From the NCBI GenBank assembly GCA_036749735.1, contig DAINXV010000001.1, positions 248,001 through 312,000 on the forward strand: a stretch of 64,000 nucleotides of DNA, in the 5' to 3' direction. This document shows positions 26,076-33,899 of the stretch, piece after piece (position 1 is the stretch's first letter; each line of letters opens with the position of its first letter). Origin of the DNA: Lawsonella sp012842085 (GTDB lineage: Bacteria > Actinomycetota > Actinomycetes > Mycobacteriales > Mycobacteriaceae). Position numbers and translations under genes: made by a program. The notes beneath the pieces were generated by a model, which did not search any database, was not told the DNA's origin, and saw only the letters and a program-made list of their open reading frames with translations.

Positions 26076-27470
26076 TTATTTGCGAATGCTCATCTCTTTA
26101 ACTGCAGTTGTGCAGCCCTTCTGACGGTCCCCCGTCAAGTTGTTGATGATGAAATCGCGGCCCGGTCCAATGAGTCCAAATCCGGGAACGATATGGTGCA
26201 GACCCACACCCTCCAGCAGGGGCCCGAACCGAATCTCGAGGAATTCGAGGTCGGCGCCGGCTGCACACCACCGCTCCGACATTGCTTTCACCTGGTTGAA
26301 TGCCACCACGTCATCGTTCGGGTTGGCGGCGAAGAGTACCGGAACCTTTGGTGCAGCATAGGCTGCGGCCAGTTGCTCATCCAAAATCTTCCGAATACCG
26401 GGAGTGGATTCTAGGTGCTTGTAGATGGGGCGGCCATCAATGGTCCAGGAGCTCGTCTTGGTGAAACCGTGGCGAAGATTTGCTCCAATCACGCAGGTGT
26501 CCTTCAGTTCGGACAAAATACGTTTGCCATCCGCGTTGAGGATACGATCCAGCAGTTTTTCCATGGCGGGGTATCGATCTGCGAAACCATTAATGGCGTA
26601 TCCGATAAGGCCCGTCATCGAACTGCCGTCGATTTGTTTGGAAACCTCAATAAGGTCCAGCGGCGGAGCACCCACTACAGCTGCCCGCAGGTTGACGTCC
26701 GGAGCGTAGGTGGGGTGCAGAGTTGCCGCTAGTGCAGCGGCACTTCCACCCTGGGAATAGCCCAGCAACGTCACCGGCGTCTCGCCATTAATAAGGCTCA
26801 GTTCTTTAAGTGCGCGGGCTGCATCCAGCATGACGCGGCCGGCCTCAATATTGTTGATGTAGGACTGGATTCCCTCGGAGGAGCCGGTGTAGTCCACGGT
26901 CAACACGTCCATACCAGCATCGAGCAGTTTGTCGGCCGTAATCGACTCGTAGTTCATGATCGGCTGGAAGGGTTCTGCACCTTTAAGGTTGGCGAAAAGT
27001 TCACCTTGACTAGAGAAAATGTCGCCAATAGTTTTCGTTGCGGCGCATTGCGCACCTTGTCCCAGCGTGCCCGGTCCGTGAATAACGAGGGGCCGCAAAC
27101 TGTTGTGGCGCCAGGTGACATTGGACTTCATGAAAGCAGCGGTCGAATAGCCCATCTTGCCGTTGGAAAGAAGGGTGCTGAACATAATGCGCGTGCCGTT
27201 AATTGGCAGCTGCTGCTCCGGATTGTCACCGAATTCGATGGCCTCAGCTTTGAAATTCTGGGTACGAATGAGTTTTCCGGGTTTGTTAGGGAGAGAACGC
27301 GGAATGTCATAGAAACCGTTGAAATTATTGTCAAAACTGCCGGGAGCTGCGTTCGGGACCGTGTTTACATCGGCGGCGTGCGCTGCAGGGAGCGAACTGA
27401 ATAAAAGACACACACCGGTGGCAGCTGCCACGAGGAGACGGGCAGGATTCCTTTTCACCATGAGTTTCAT
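26076..27470 (-). CDS. Secreted lipase, LIP family
   Basis: 464 residues with a Sec signal peptide (basic start, core LLVAAATGVCLLF, cleavage after AHA at about 32). The alpha/beta-hydrolase nucleophile is Ser239 in LLGYSQGGSA, the Asp is probably in FAANPNDDVV, and the His in LHHIVPGFG; the HGPGT at about 131 suits the oxyanion hole. This is the secretory-lipase (PF03583-like) pattern of mycobacteria, corynebacteria and Candida. It likely degrades host or environmental triglycerides. ATG 27470 and ATG 27461 are both possible; AAGGA lies close to both. A hairpin and a palindromic site lie upstream. Confidence 0.88.
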   Translation of the reverse strand: MKLMVKRNPARLLVAAATGVCLLFSSLPAAHAADVNTVPNAAPGSFDNNFNGFYDIPRSLPNKPGKLIRTQNFKAEAIEFGDNPEQQLPINGTRIMFSTLLSNGKMGYSTAAFMKSNVTWRHNSLRPLVIHGPGTLGQGAQCAATKTIGDIFSSQGELFANLKGAEPFQPIMNYESITADKLLDAGMDVLTVDYTGSSEGIQSYINNIEAGRVMLDAARALKELSLINGETPVTLLGYSQGGSAAALAATLHPTYAPDVNLRAAVVGAPPLDLIEVSKQIDGSSMTGLIGYAINGFADRYPAMEKLLDRILNADGKRILSELKDTCVIGANLRHGFTKTSSWTIDGRPIYKHLESTPGIRKILDEQLAAAYAAPKVPVLFAANPNDDVVAFNQVKAMSERWCAAGADLEFLEIRFGPLLEGVGLHHIVPGFGLIGPGRDFIINNLTGDRQKGCTTAVKEMSIRK

Positions 27471-27493
27471 GTTCCTTAGAACTGTAAAAGATG

Positions 27494-27518
27494 GCGCATC
27501 TTCAAACGAAGAATGCGC
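27494..27518 (-). promoter_or_regulatory. Hairpin in the 5' leader of the lipase gene
   Basis: GCGCAT-CTTC (27494-27503) pairs with GAAG-A-ATGCGC (27508-27518) around an AAAC loop with one bulged A, 23 bp upstream of the start codon. It may affect mRNA stability or translation. Confidence 0.4.
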
Positions 27519-27531
27519 GACATAGGAAGTG

Positions 27532-27559
27532 TGACTGACGAAGTAGTAGGGGTCAGTCA
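27532..27559 (-). promoter_or_regulatory. Candidate operator of the lipase gene
   Basis: TGACTGAC (27532-27539) and GTCAGTCA (27552-27559) form a perfect 8-bp inverted repeat with a 12-bp spacer, just downstream of -10-like sequences (TATGCT, GATACT on the minus strand). The shape suits a TetR-type repressor; no regulator gene is adjacent. Confidence 0.45.
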
Positions 27560-27710
27560 GTATCTAGCATAAGAACAAACTCGCAATTAGTGAAAAATGA
27601 GTACCCCCGTTAGCGGTCATTCATCAAAAATTCTCAATTGATTAAGGTGGATGGAGCCCGCGGCATGCGAGCTCCACCCTTCTATATGCGTTTATGAACC
27701 GATAGTGCTA

Positions 27711-28538
27711 CTAACGGAGTTCATCCTCCTCATATTTCTTCCGTGCTTCCAAGTCTGCGACTTTGGACTGGTCGGGCACGATAAGCTTCATAGCAAGGTC
27801 GTAGACCTTCTGGGGGAAGGCGCGCACTACACGGTTGAGTGGCACCGCCCATGCGGGAATCGACTTAATGAAGACCGGCCGCTGAATGGTCTCGATAATT
27901 GCGTCCGCGACTTCCTCGGGCGGCAGAATTCGGGTTCCACCACCAGACGTGCCGGTAGCCAACCGGGTGTCCACAACTGCAGGAATAATGCCGCTAATTT
28001 CCACCTTGGTGTCGCGTAGTTCTTCCCGCACCGAGCTCAGGTAGCCGTAGACACCATGCTTGGCTGCGGCATAGGTGGCCTCGCCGGGGTCCGGCAGGAT
28101 CGAGCCCATGCTCGCCATGGTGATGAGGTGTCCGTAGTTCCGCTCTTTCATAACCTTGGTAAAAGCGCGGGTGACGTGAATAACCCCAAGCAGGTTGATT
28201 TCTACTTGCCGAACAACCACGTCGTCGGGTTCTTCGAGGTATCCTCCCACATACATAATTCCGGCAGAGTTGAAAGCAATATCAACTTGGCCGAGTTCGT
28301 CGTAGCACAGGTCAACAAATGCACGTACAGATTCAGGATCTGTGACATCAATTTCGGTGACGATGACGGAGACCTTATCCCCAATTTCGTCACGGACTTT
28401 TTCTGCCAGTGCAACGTCCCTGTCGCCCAGCACTAAATCCATCCCATTTTCGGCCAATTTCAGAGCTGTGGCTCTCCCAATACCGCCACCCGCTCCAATC
28501 ACAGCCCCCTTCGCTGGAATTGGAAGCTTTTTGAACAT
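27711..28538 (-). CDS. Short-chain dehydrogenase/reductase
   Basis: Cytoplasmic NAD(P)-dependent oxidoreductase of about 275 residues. The Rossmann motif GAGGGIGRA is at 15-23, followed by the NSAG motif (FNSAGIMYVGG), the catalytic Ser in TMASMGS and the Y-x-x-x-K pair in TYAAAKHGVYGY. The C-terminal part (PAWAVPLNRVVRAFPQKVYDLAM) resembles mycobacterial SDRs linked to lipid metabolism; the substrate is unknown. The frame is open further upstream to 28763, but that part runs into ssrA. ATG 28538 has AGAAAGGA 6-7 bases upstream and gives the normal length. Confidence 0.9.
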   Translation of the reverse strand: MFKKLPIPAKGAVIGAGGGIGRATALKLAENGMDLVLGDRDVALAEKVRDEIGDKVSVIVTEIDVTDPESVRAFVDLCYDELGQVDIAFNSAGIMYVGGYLEEPDDVVVRQVEINLLGVIHVTRAFTKVMKERNYGHLITMASMGSILPDPGEATYAAAKHGVYGYLSSVREELRDTKVEISGIIPAVVDTRLATGTSGGGTRILPPEEVADAIIETIQRPVFIKSIPAWAVPLNRVVRAFPQKVYDLAMKLIVPDQSKVADLEARKKYEEDELR

Positions 28539-28638
28539 GATGGTCCTTTCTGTAGCTCCTCGAAAATGTTCGCCTCCGGATAGCGAACCTTCACAAATTT
28601 TACTTAAGAAGTAGTTGTGAAATGTGGAAAAGAACATT

Positions 28639-28683
28639 AAAAAAGGGCTCACTGTGTGTCTCTTGCGAAACCACAGTGAGCCC
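28639..28683 (-). terminator. Terminator of ssrA
   Basis: Twelve-base perfect stem (28645-28656 with 28672-28683), 15-base loop, U6 run on the minus strand (28639-28644), 5 bp beyond the tmRNA 3' end. Confidence 0.9.
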
Positions 28684-28688
28684 CAAAC

Positions 28689-29058
28689 TGGTGGAGCTGC
28701 CGGGAATTGAACCCGGGTCCTACGCAGTATTGTGAGGACTTCTCCGTGCGCAGTGGACTGCATCCTTACTTGGTTCTCCGGATCACGCCCACGAGTCCGG
28801 AAGATGAACCCAGCTACTGTTTGGTGTTCCGCTAATAGCCGTAGCCGCTACTAACGGTAAGTCCCCTAGATAATGTGGATTGCCAGAGCGGGAACACCTC
28901 TAGGTCCACAGACTTGCTGTCGCTATTAGGCAGCGAGAGCGAAGTCGCGCTGAGTATTATCGGCGCTTAATAAGTTGCTACGACGCTTACGGTGGTCTCT
29001 AGCCTGCACCGGCACGCTTCTCCTTACGCAACATACGCAGTCGAAACCGTTCAGCCCC
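28689..29058 (-). ncRNA. ssrA: tmRNA
   Basis: Rescues stalled ribosomes. The 5' end GGGGCTGAACGGTTTCGACT (29058 downward) pairs with the 3' tRNA-like end GCAGCTCCACCA (CCA encoded at 28689-28691), and the T-arm GGGTTCAATTCCC is clear. The tag reading frame starts at the resume codon GCC (28962-28964) and encodes ADNTQRDFALAA, stop TAA at 28926-28928. This is close to the mycobacterial tag ADSHQRDYALAA and supports the taxonomic call. smpB is the next gene upstream, 95 bp away. Confidence 0.96.
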
Positions 29059-29153
29059 ATTTCCTCGGAAAGAGAGCCTTACCCACCAAAGTGGGCGGCC
29101 TTTCAGAATACGTCAAAACCCCTCAAATGGCAAGAGTTGCCGAGGTAGTGAGC

Positions 29154-29672
29154 TTAGCCGCGCATCCCTTTCATCTTTTTACCAAATTCGCGCACCACTT
29201 CTCGCTCAGCCTGCCGACGGGCCAAATCCTGCCGCTTGTCGTGCAGCTTTTTACCTTCCGCGAGAGCCAACTCCACTTTGCATTTCCCACCGGAGAAATA
29301 CATTTTGAGGGGAATTAAAGTGAGGTGTCCGTCCCGAATCTTGCCCTGCAAGTAGTCGATCTGCCGACGGTGCAGAAGCAGTTTCCGGTTGCGAACCGGC
29401 CTATGGTTGGTCCAACTGCCGTGGGAGTACTCCGGAATATGGAGCCCCCGCAGCCACACTTCACCATCATCAATGGTGGCCCAAGCTTCCATGATGGAGG
29501 CTTTGCCTTCTCGCAAACTTTTCACTTCGGTGCCGACGAGCACAATTCCGCACTCGAAGGTTTTCAAAATGTTGTAGTGATGTCGTGCGGAACGGTTGGT
29601 ACAGACGGTGAAGTTGCCACCGTCTTGTGCTTGCGCGGCAGCCTTCTTCTTTTTCTTTGACTTCGCGCTCAT
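29154..29672 (-). CDS. smpB: SsrA-binding protein
   Basis: Binds tmRNA and brings it to stalled ribosomes. 172 residues; the core begins NRSARHHYNILKTFECGIVLVGTEVKSLREG, all family-diagnostic, followed by HIPEYSHGSWTNHRPVRNRKLLLHR. The N-terminus is Lys/Ala-rich (KSKKKKKAAAQ), longer than in E. coli, and the C-terminal tail is basic (RREVVREFGKKMKGMRG type). 13 bp downstream of ftsX and directly before ssrA. Confidence 0.97.
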   Translation of the reverse strand: MSAKSKKKKKAAAQAQDGGNFTVCTNRSARHHYNILKTFECGIVLVGTEVKSLREGKASIMEAWATIDDGEVWLRGLHIPEYSHGSWTNHRPVRNRKLLLHRRQIDYLQGKIRDGHLTLIPLKMYFSGGKCKVELALAEGKKLHDKRQDLARRQAEREVVREFGKKMKGMRG

Positions 29673-29685
29673 GGCGACCAGTGTA

Positions 29686-30633
29686 CTAACGGCGGACGTA
29701 GAGCGGCAATGTGACGATGGAGGCTAAGGCCGACGCCACCAAAGCAACGATGACGAGGATCGGCGACACCAACCACACATCGGTCGTGGTGATTTCGGCT
29801 ATCGAGCGCCCCTCCCACACGTTCTTCAGCAACGGCGACAGCATCCACGCATGTACCGCAAAGAGTCCAGCAATCGCGAGGACAGCGCCAATTAGCGAAC
29901 TGATCATGACTTCCAGGGTGAACGGAGCAGCAACAGTGAAACGGCTTGCGCCAACCAGACGCATCACCTGGGTGGTCTTGCGACGGGTGAAGGCTGCCAT
30001 CTGCACCATGTTGGCGATGAGCAGCAAAGCACCCACACCTAAAAAGGCAGCTAGCCCGTAGGCCGCATTGCGAGTGAGATCAAGGAAGCTAAAGAGCCGG
30101 TTGATGAGCTGCCGCGAGTCGGAAATGTATACGCTCGGGCGGCCATCTTTGCCATGGACCGCGGGCTGAGCCACCTTCGGGAACTTAGCCACAATGGCCT
30201 CGATGGGCGCCGGATCCGTATTTTCTCCCTTGAGTTTTACCAGCAGGGTGCCCGGCATTGCTTTAGCGTCGGCTTGCTCAAAAATTTCTGCGGTGTCAGC
30301 GCGTGCCGTCAACCGCCCCACGTCGAGGGACTGTTGCTGGTTGCGGTAGCGCACCGATTTCACGCTGTCGGATTCCAGTAGCGCTTCTCGCAGATCCCCG
30401 CAGCCCTTCTTGGAGCAGTCCTTATCCTTCACCGCAACTTTCGGTTCGATAAAGATGGAGATTTCGGTGCGATCCACCCACTGTTCTTTAGAGTTTTCGG
30501 CCATGTTGGCAATAAGCAACCCCACGCCCAACATGACGAGGGCGATGGAGGAGGTGATGATCATGGCGATAGTAATGCTGAGGTTTCGACGGAGACCGCG
30601 GAGGGCTTCACCGAAAAAGAATTTGTATGACAT
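29686..30633 (-). CDS. ftsX: Cell division protein FtsX
   Basis: Membrane partner of FtsE; the complex controls peptidoglycan hydrolases at the septum. 315 residues: one N-terminal membrane helix (about 20-45), an extracellular domain to about 190 with two Cys (DCSKKGC, likely a disulfide), then three C-terminal helices, the FtsX permease topology. ATG with AGGAGAG 4 bases upstream; 11 bp after ftsE. Confidence 0.95.
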   Translation of the reverse strand: MSYKFFFGEALRGLRRNLSITIAMIITSSIALVMLGVGLLIANMAENSKEQWVDRTEISIFIEPKVAVKDKDCSKKGCGDLREALLESDSVKSVRYRNQQQSLDVGRLTARADTAEIFEQADAKAMPGTLLVKLKGENTDPAPIEAIVAKFPKVAQPAVHGKDGRPSVYISDSRQLINRLFSFLDLTRNAAYGLAAFLGVGALLLIANMVQMAAFTRRKTTQVMRLVGASRFTVAAPFTLEVMISSLIGAVLAIAGLFAVHAWMLSPLLKNVWEGRSIAEITTTDVWLVSPILVIVALVASALASIVTLPLYVRR

Positions 30634-30644
30634 TCGGCTCTCCT

Positions 30645-31334
30645 CTACATCCGTCCATATACGCCGGACTGTTCGTCGCGGACGACCCGACCGTGCCGCA
30701 TCTCAATAACGTGTTGACGCATGGAGTCGACGATACGGTCGTCGTGGGTGGCCATCAGAACAGTAGTGCCGGTGCGGTTGATTTTCTGCAGCAGGGCAAC
30801 AATTTCGTCGCTAATGCGGCGGTCCAGGTTGCCTGTGGGTTCGTCTGCCAGCAGCACCAATGGGTGGTTGACGAAAGCGCGCGCAATCGCCACGCGCTGC
30901 TGTTCACCACCGGAAAGTTCGGCGGGGAAACGGCGCCCTTTTCCGGACAGTCCCACCATCTCGAGGGCTTCGGGAACAGCTTCTTTGATGAAGCGGTCGC
31001 GTTTGCCGATAACCCGCAGGGCGAACGCTACGTTTTCTTCCACCGTCATCCGCTCCAAGAGTCGGTAATCCTGGAATACGGTGCCGACGGTGCGGCGGTA
31101 GCGCGCAATAGCTCCACCGCGCAGCTTGTCTACGCGTTGGCCAGCGACGGTAATGGTACCGCCGCTGATGCGCTGGTCGGCCAGCAGTGCAGAAAGCACC
31201 GTGGACTTACCAGAACCGGAAGGGCCAATGAGGAACGCGAATTCCCCTTTTTCTACTTGAAAACTGACTCCGTCGAGTGCCGGACGCCCTTGTCGGGAGT
31301 AGGCGACGGAGACGTTTTGAACGTCGATCATCAC
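30645..31334 (-). CDS. ftsE: Cell division ATP-binding protein FtsE
   Basis: ABC ATPase driving FtsX. Walker A GPSGSGKST, signature LSGGEQQR, Walker B VLLADEPTGNLD and the H-loop ATHD are complete. The frame is open to a GTG at 31343. GTG 31334 sits 7 bp after a TAGAGT -10 element and gives 229 residues, the mycobacterial length; ATG 31331 is nearly equivalent. First gene of ftsE-ftsX-smpB, with its own promoter after the proline-rich membrane gene. Confidence 0.95.
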   Translation of the reverse strand: MMIDVQNVSVAYSRQGRPALDGVSFQVEKGEFAFLIGPSGSGKSTVLSALLADQRISGGTITVAGQRVDKLRGGAIARYRRTVGTVFQDYRLLERMTVEENVAFALRVIGKRDRFIKEAVPEALEMVGLSGKGRRFPAELSGGEQQRVAIARAFVNHPLVLLADEPTGNLDRRISDEIVALLQKINRTGTTVLMATHDDRIVDSMRQHVIEMRHGRVVRDEQSGVYGRM

Positions 31335-31341
31335 GTTAATC

Positions 31342-31347
31342 ACTCTA
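31342..31347 (-). promoter_or_regulatory. -10 element of ftsE (leaderless)
   Basis: TAGAGT on the minus strand ends 7 bp before GTG 31334. No ribosome binding site lies in between. Confidence 0.5.
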
Positions 31348-31377
31348 GAAGATGTGAGAGATGTTATCTATGTGGCA

Positions 31378-31422
31378 CACCATTTTTTCGCAATTAAGCA
31401 GACCAAAGTCCCAAAAATGGTG
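31378..31422 (-). promoter_or_regulatory. Inverted repeat upstream of ftsE
   Basis: Perfect 10-bp arms CACCATTTTT (31378-31387) and AAAAATGGTG (31413-31422), 25-base spacer. It lies after the proline-rich gene and just upstream of the ftsE promoter. The U-rich arm comes first on the minus strand, so it is not a normal terminator. Confidence 0.35.
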
Positions 31423-31435
31423 GTTCTGGAACTGT

Positions 31436-31783
31436 TTAGGGTACGGCTCCCGCGGTTTCTTCGGGGTCGGGTTCCCGCGGCTCCACACTAGTGGTGGGTT
31501 GATCTTCGGAAGCATCCTCGCTCGGGGCTGCGTCTCCCGCATCCGATGGCTCCGATTCGTTCTCTTGGGACATCTGCTCCTGGTATTCCTCCCACGGAAT
31601 AACCGGAATGGGCTGCACCGTAGTGGTATCCGGTTCTGGGGTAAACAAGTCGACCCGCGTGGTGCCGTGCAAATACACATACAGCGCTAAGGACAGCACG
31701 AAAACGACAATGAGGACAATGGTGGAGGTTCGGACATGGCCCTTTTGGCCCTTTTTGTCTTTGTTTTTCACCTTCTTGGACAT
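31436..31783 (-). CDS. Proline-rich single-pass membrane protein (Rv3103c position)
   Basis: About 115 residues: a Lys-rich cytoplasmic start (MSKKVKNKDKKGQKG), one membrane helix (STIVLIVVFVLSLALYVYL) and an acidic, Pro/Ser/Glu-rich outer tail without Cys. It occupies the place of the proline-rich Rv3103c between the MscS-like gene and ftsE. Function is unknown; the position suggests a link to cell division or envelope. ATG 31819 would overlap MscS; ATG 31783, four bases after the MscS stop and with AGGAAG just ahead, is the better start. Confidence 0.7.
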   Translation of the reverse strand: MSKKVKNKDKKGQKGHVRTSTIVLIVVFVLSLALYVYLHGTTRVDLFTPEPDTTTVQPIPVIPWEEYQEQMSQENESEPSDAGDAAPSEDASEDQPTTSVEPREPDPEETAGAVP

Positions 31784-31787
31784 CTTC

Positions 31788-32684
31788 CTACACCTTCTCG
31801 GATTCGCTGTCGAGGTCAACTTCGTCGGCGGTCATGCTGGTAACTTTGCCGGACTCAACTCCAAAGATCGACATTTTCCTGATGGCTTCCGCGCGAATCA
31901 CCCGCGATACGTGGAATTGTTTTCCTGGCAAGGTGCGGGCGACGAGCCGCAAAACGGTTTCATCCGTTCCCAGTTCCTGCACCCCAATAACAGAGGGCTG
32001 GTCCAGTAGCAGTGGGCGGATCTCCTCATCCTCGTAGAGCTCGCGGCACAGATGGTTGAGTTCTTCATTCGCCTCCCCCAGTTCCTCGGTAGGAATGGGG
32101 ATATCAACAACCGCCCGCGCCCAGTCTTTGGAACGGTTCGTGGTTTTGGTGATCTGCCCGTTGGGAAGCGTAATGACCTCTCCGTCAGGGGTGCGGAGGC
32201 GGGTGACGCGCAACGTCACATCCTCCACGGTTCCTTCCGCCGGCTGGGTGGAACCGGATACCCAAATCTCCACCACGTCGCCGTATCCGTAGTGTCGTTC
32301 CGTCACCACGAAGAATCCGGCCAAAAAGTCCTGCACAATACGTTGGGCACCGAAACCGAGCGCAGCACCTAAGACTGTGGCGGGGGCGACCAATGTGGTT
32401 AAGGAAACGCCCAGGCGTTCCACTACTCCGACGGAGGCGACCACCACGATCAACGCCACCACCACATAGGTGAGCACTTGGGCTACCGCGTATCTATGCT
32501 TTGCTGCCTCCGAGCGCACTAAACTGTCGCGGCTTTCCTCCCCTTCCGTTATACGGTTGGTGAACCGGCGACTGATGGCTCCGGCAAGGCGACCCAAAAG
32601 AATTGAGCCAACGATGATGAGCAGAATCTGGAGGCCTTCCGTACCTAACCAGCCTGCCAAATTCATCCAGGGTTGGGGTGACAT
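31788..32684 (-). CDS. MscS-family mechanosensitive channel
   Basis: 298 residues: three N-terminal membrane helices (about 15-35, 70-95 and 100-125), the pore-helix region rich in Gly/Ala (APATVLGAALGFGAQRIVQDFLAG) and the conserved beta domain with GDVVEIW and LPNGQI. It opens on osmotic downshift. The position between prfB and ftsE equals Rv3104c. ATG has GGAGGAAGGA upstream; 55 bp after prfB. Confidence 0.9.
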   Translation of the reverse strand: MSPQPWMNLAGWLGTEGLQILLIIVGSILLGRLAGAISRRFTNRITEGEESRDSLVRSEAAKHRYAVAQVLTYVVVALIVVVASVGVVERLGVSLTTLVAPATVLGAALGFGAQRIVQDFLAGFFVVTERHYGYGDVVEIWVSGSTQPAEGTVEDVTLRVTRLRTPDGEVITLPNGQITKTTNRSKDWARAVVDIPIPTEELGEANEELNHLCRELYEDEEIRPLLLDQPSVIGVQELGTDETVLRLVARTLPGKQFHVSRVIRAEAIRKMSIFGVESGKVTSMTADEVDLDSESEKV

Positions 32685-32739
32685 GGGGTCCTTCCTCCCG
32701 CGCGGGTGGATAAAAGGGCTTACTTCTCCAGGCTAATAA

Positions 32740-33864
32740 CTATGCTGGGCTGTCGCCACTGTTTGCCCGCCAGCGAATTCCAGCCTCCAAAAAGCCGTCA
32801 ATGTCGCCATCCAGTACCGCCTGCGGGTTGCTGACTTCGTAGTCGGTGCGCAGGTCTTTCACCATCTGGTAGGGGTGCAACACATAGGAACGCATCTGGT
32901 TGCCCCAGCTGGCGTGTCCGCCCGACCCCAGTTCCCGGAGAACCTCTTTCTCCTCTTGCCGCTTCTTCTCCAGTAGCCGGGCCTGCAGCACATTGAGGGC
33001 GGCGGCTTTATTTTGAATTTGGGATTTTTCGTTCTGGCACGTCACCACAATGCCAGTGGGAATGTGGGTGATCCGGACTGCCGAGTCAGTGGTGTTGACG
33101 GATTGTCCACCGGGTCCGGAAGAGCGGTAAACATCAATTCGGATCTCGTTGTCGGGAATCTCAATATGGTCCGTTTGCTCCACCACCGGCAGTACTTCCA
33201 CTTCCGCGAATGAGGTCTGGCGGCGATGCGCATTGTCGAAGGGGCTGAGCCGCACCAGCCGGTGGGTTCCTTGCTCCACCGACAACGTGCCGTAGGCGTA
33301 GGGCTCGTGCACCACGAAAGTTGCGGACTTGATGCCTGCCTCTTCCGCGTAGGAGGTGTCGTAAATATCAACTTTGCTGCCGCGCTTTTCGGCCCAGCGC
33401 ACATACATGCGCATCAGCATCTCCGCGAAATCAGCAGCGTCCACTCCCCCGGCGCCCGAGCGAATATTAACCACCGCTTCGCGCTCATCGAACTCCCCAG
33501 AAAGAAGCGTGGTTACCTCGGCGCTTTCGATTGCTTGCCGCAGTTCTGTACGCTCCGCATCAGCCAGTTCACGTGCGTCCGCACGGGCCTCGTCATCCTC
33601 TTCCTCCGCTGCCAACTCATACATGATGGGAAGGTCCTCGAGGCGTGTCCGCAGATCTTTTACTCGCCGCAGCTGGTTTTGTACCTGGGACAGTTCGCTG
33701 GTGACGGACTGGGCGTAATCCTGGTCATTCCATAGCTCCGGATCGGCAGCTTTAACCTCCAGCTCTGCTACGCGCTGTGCGAGATCCTCGGGGTGGAGGA
33801 CTTTCTCGACAGACTGGAGCCGGGTTTCGAGGTCTGCCAGGTCGGTGCTGATTTCAGGATTCAT
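32740..33864 (-). CDS. prfB: Peptide chain release factor 2
   Basis: Terminates translation at UGA and UAA. About 374 residues. The codon-recognition motif SPF (in VRLSPFDN) and the catalytic GGQ (in SSGPGGQSVN) are intact. The frame is continuous, with no programmed +1 shift. The frame is open to GTG 33891, only 8 bp from the upstream GH27 gene. ATG 33864 follows a TATCCT -10 by 8 bp and gives the normal N-terminus MNPEISTDL, so I take prfB to have its own leaderless promoter. First gene of the block running to smpB. Confidence 0.94.
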   Translation of the reverse strand: MNPEISTDLADLETRLQSVEKVLHPEDLAQRVAELEVKAADPELWNDQDYAQSVTSELSQVQNQLRRVKDLRTRLEDLPIMYELAAEEEDDEARADARELADAERTELRQAIESAEVTTLLSGEFDEREAVVNIRSGAGGVDAADFAEMLMRMYVRWAEKRGSKVDIYDTSYAEEAGIKSATFVVHEPYAYGTLSVEQGTHRLVRLSPFDNAHRRQTSFAEVEVLPVVEQTDHIEIPDNEIRIDVYRSSGPGGQSVNTTDSAVRITHIPTGIVVTCQNEKSQIQNKAAALNVLQARLLEKKRQEEKEVLRELGSGGHASWGNQMRSYVLHPYQMVKDLRTDYEVSNPQAVLDGDIDGFLEAGIRWRANSGDSPA

Positions 33865-33872
33865 AATATTTG

Positions 33873-33878
33873 AGGATA
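33873..33878 (-). promoter_or_regulatory. -10 element of prfB (leaderless)
   Basis: TATCCT on the minus strand, 8 bp before ATG 33864, within the short space after the GH27 operon. Confidence 0.45.
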
Positions 33879-33899
33879 CCGGTAGCACCACCGTGACGG

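Noticed and set aside
28539..28763. Possible 75-residue N-terminal extension of the SDR gene
   Set aside because: The extension runs through the ssrA terminator and 3' end; a ribosome binding site and normal family length support ATG 28538.
32740..33891. Programmed +1 frameshift in prfB
   Set aside because: The RF2 frame is continuous from start to stop, with no internal UGA in the N-terminal region.
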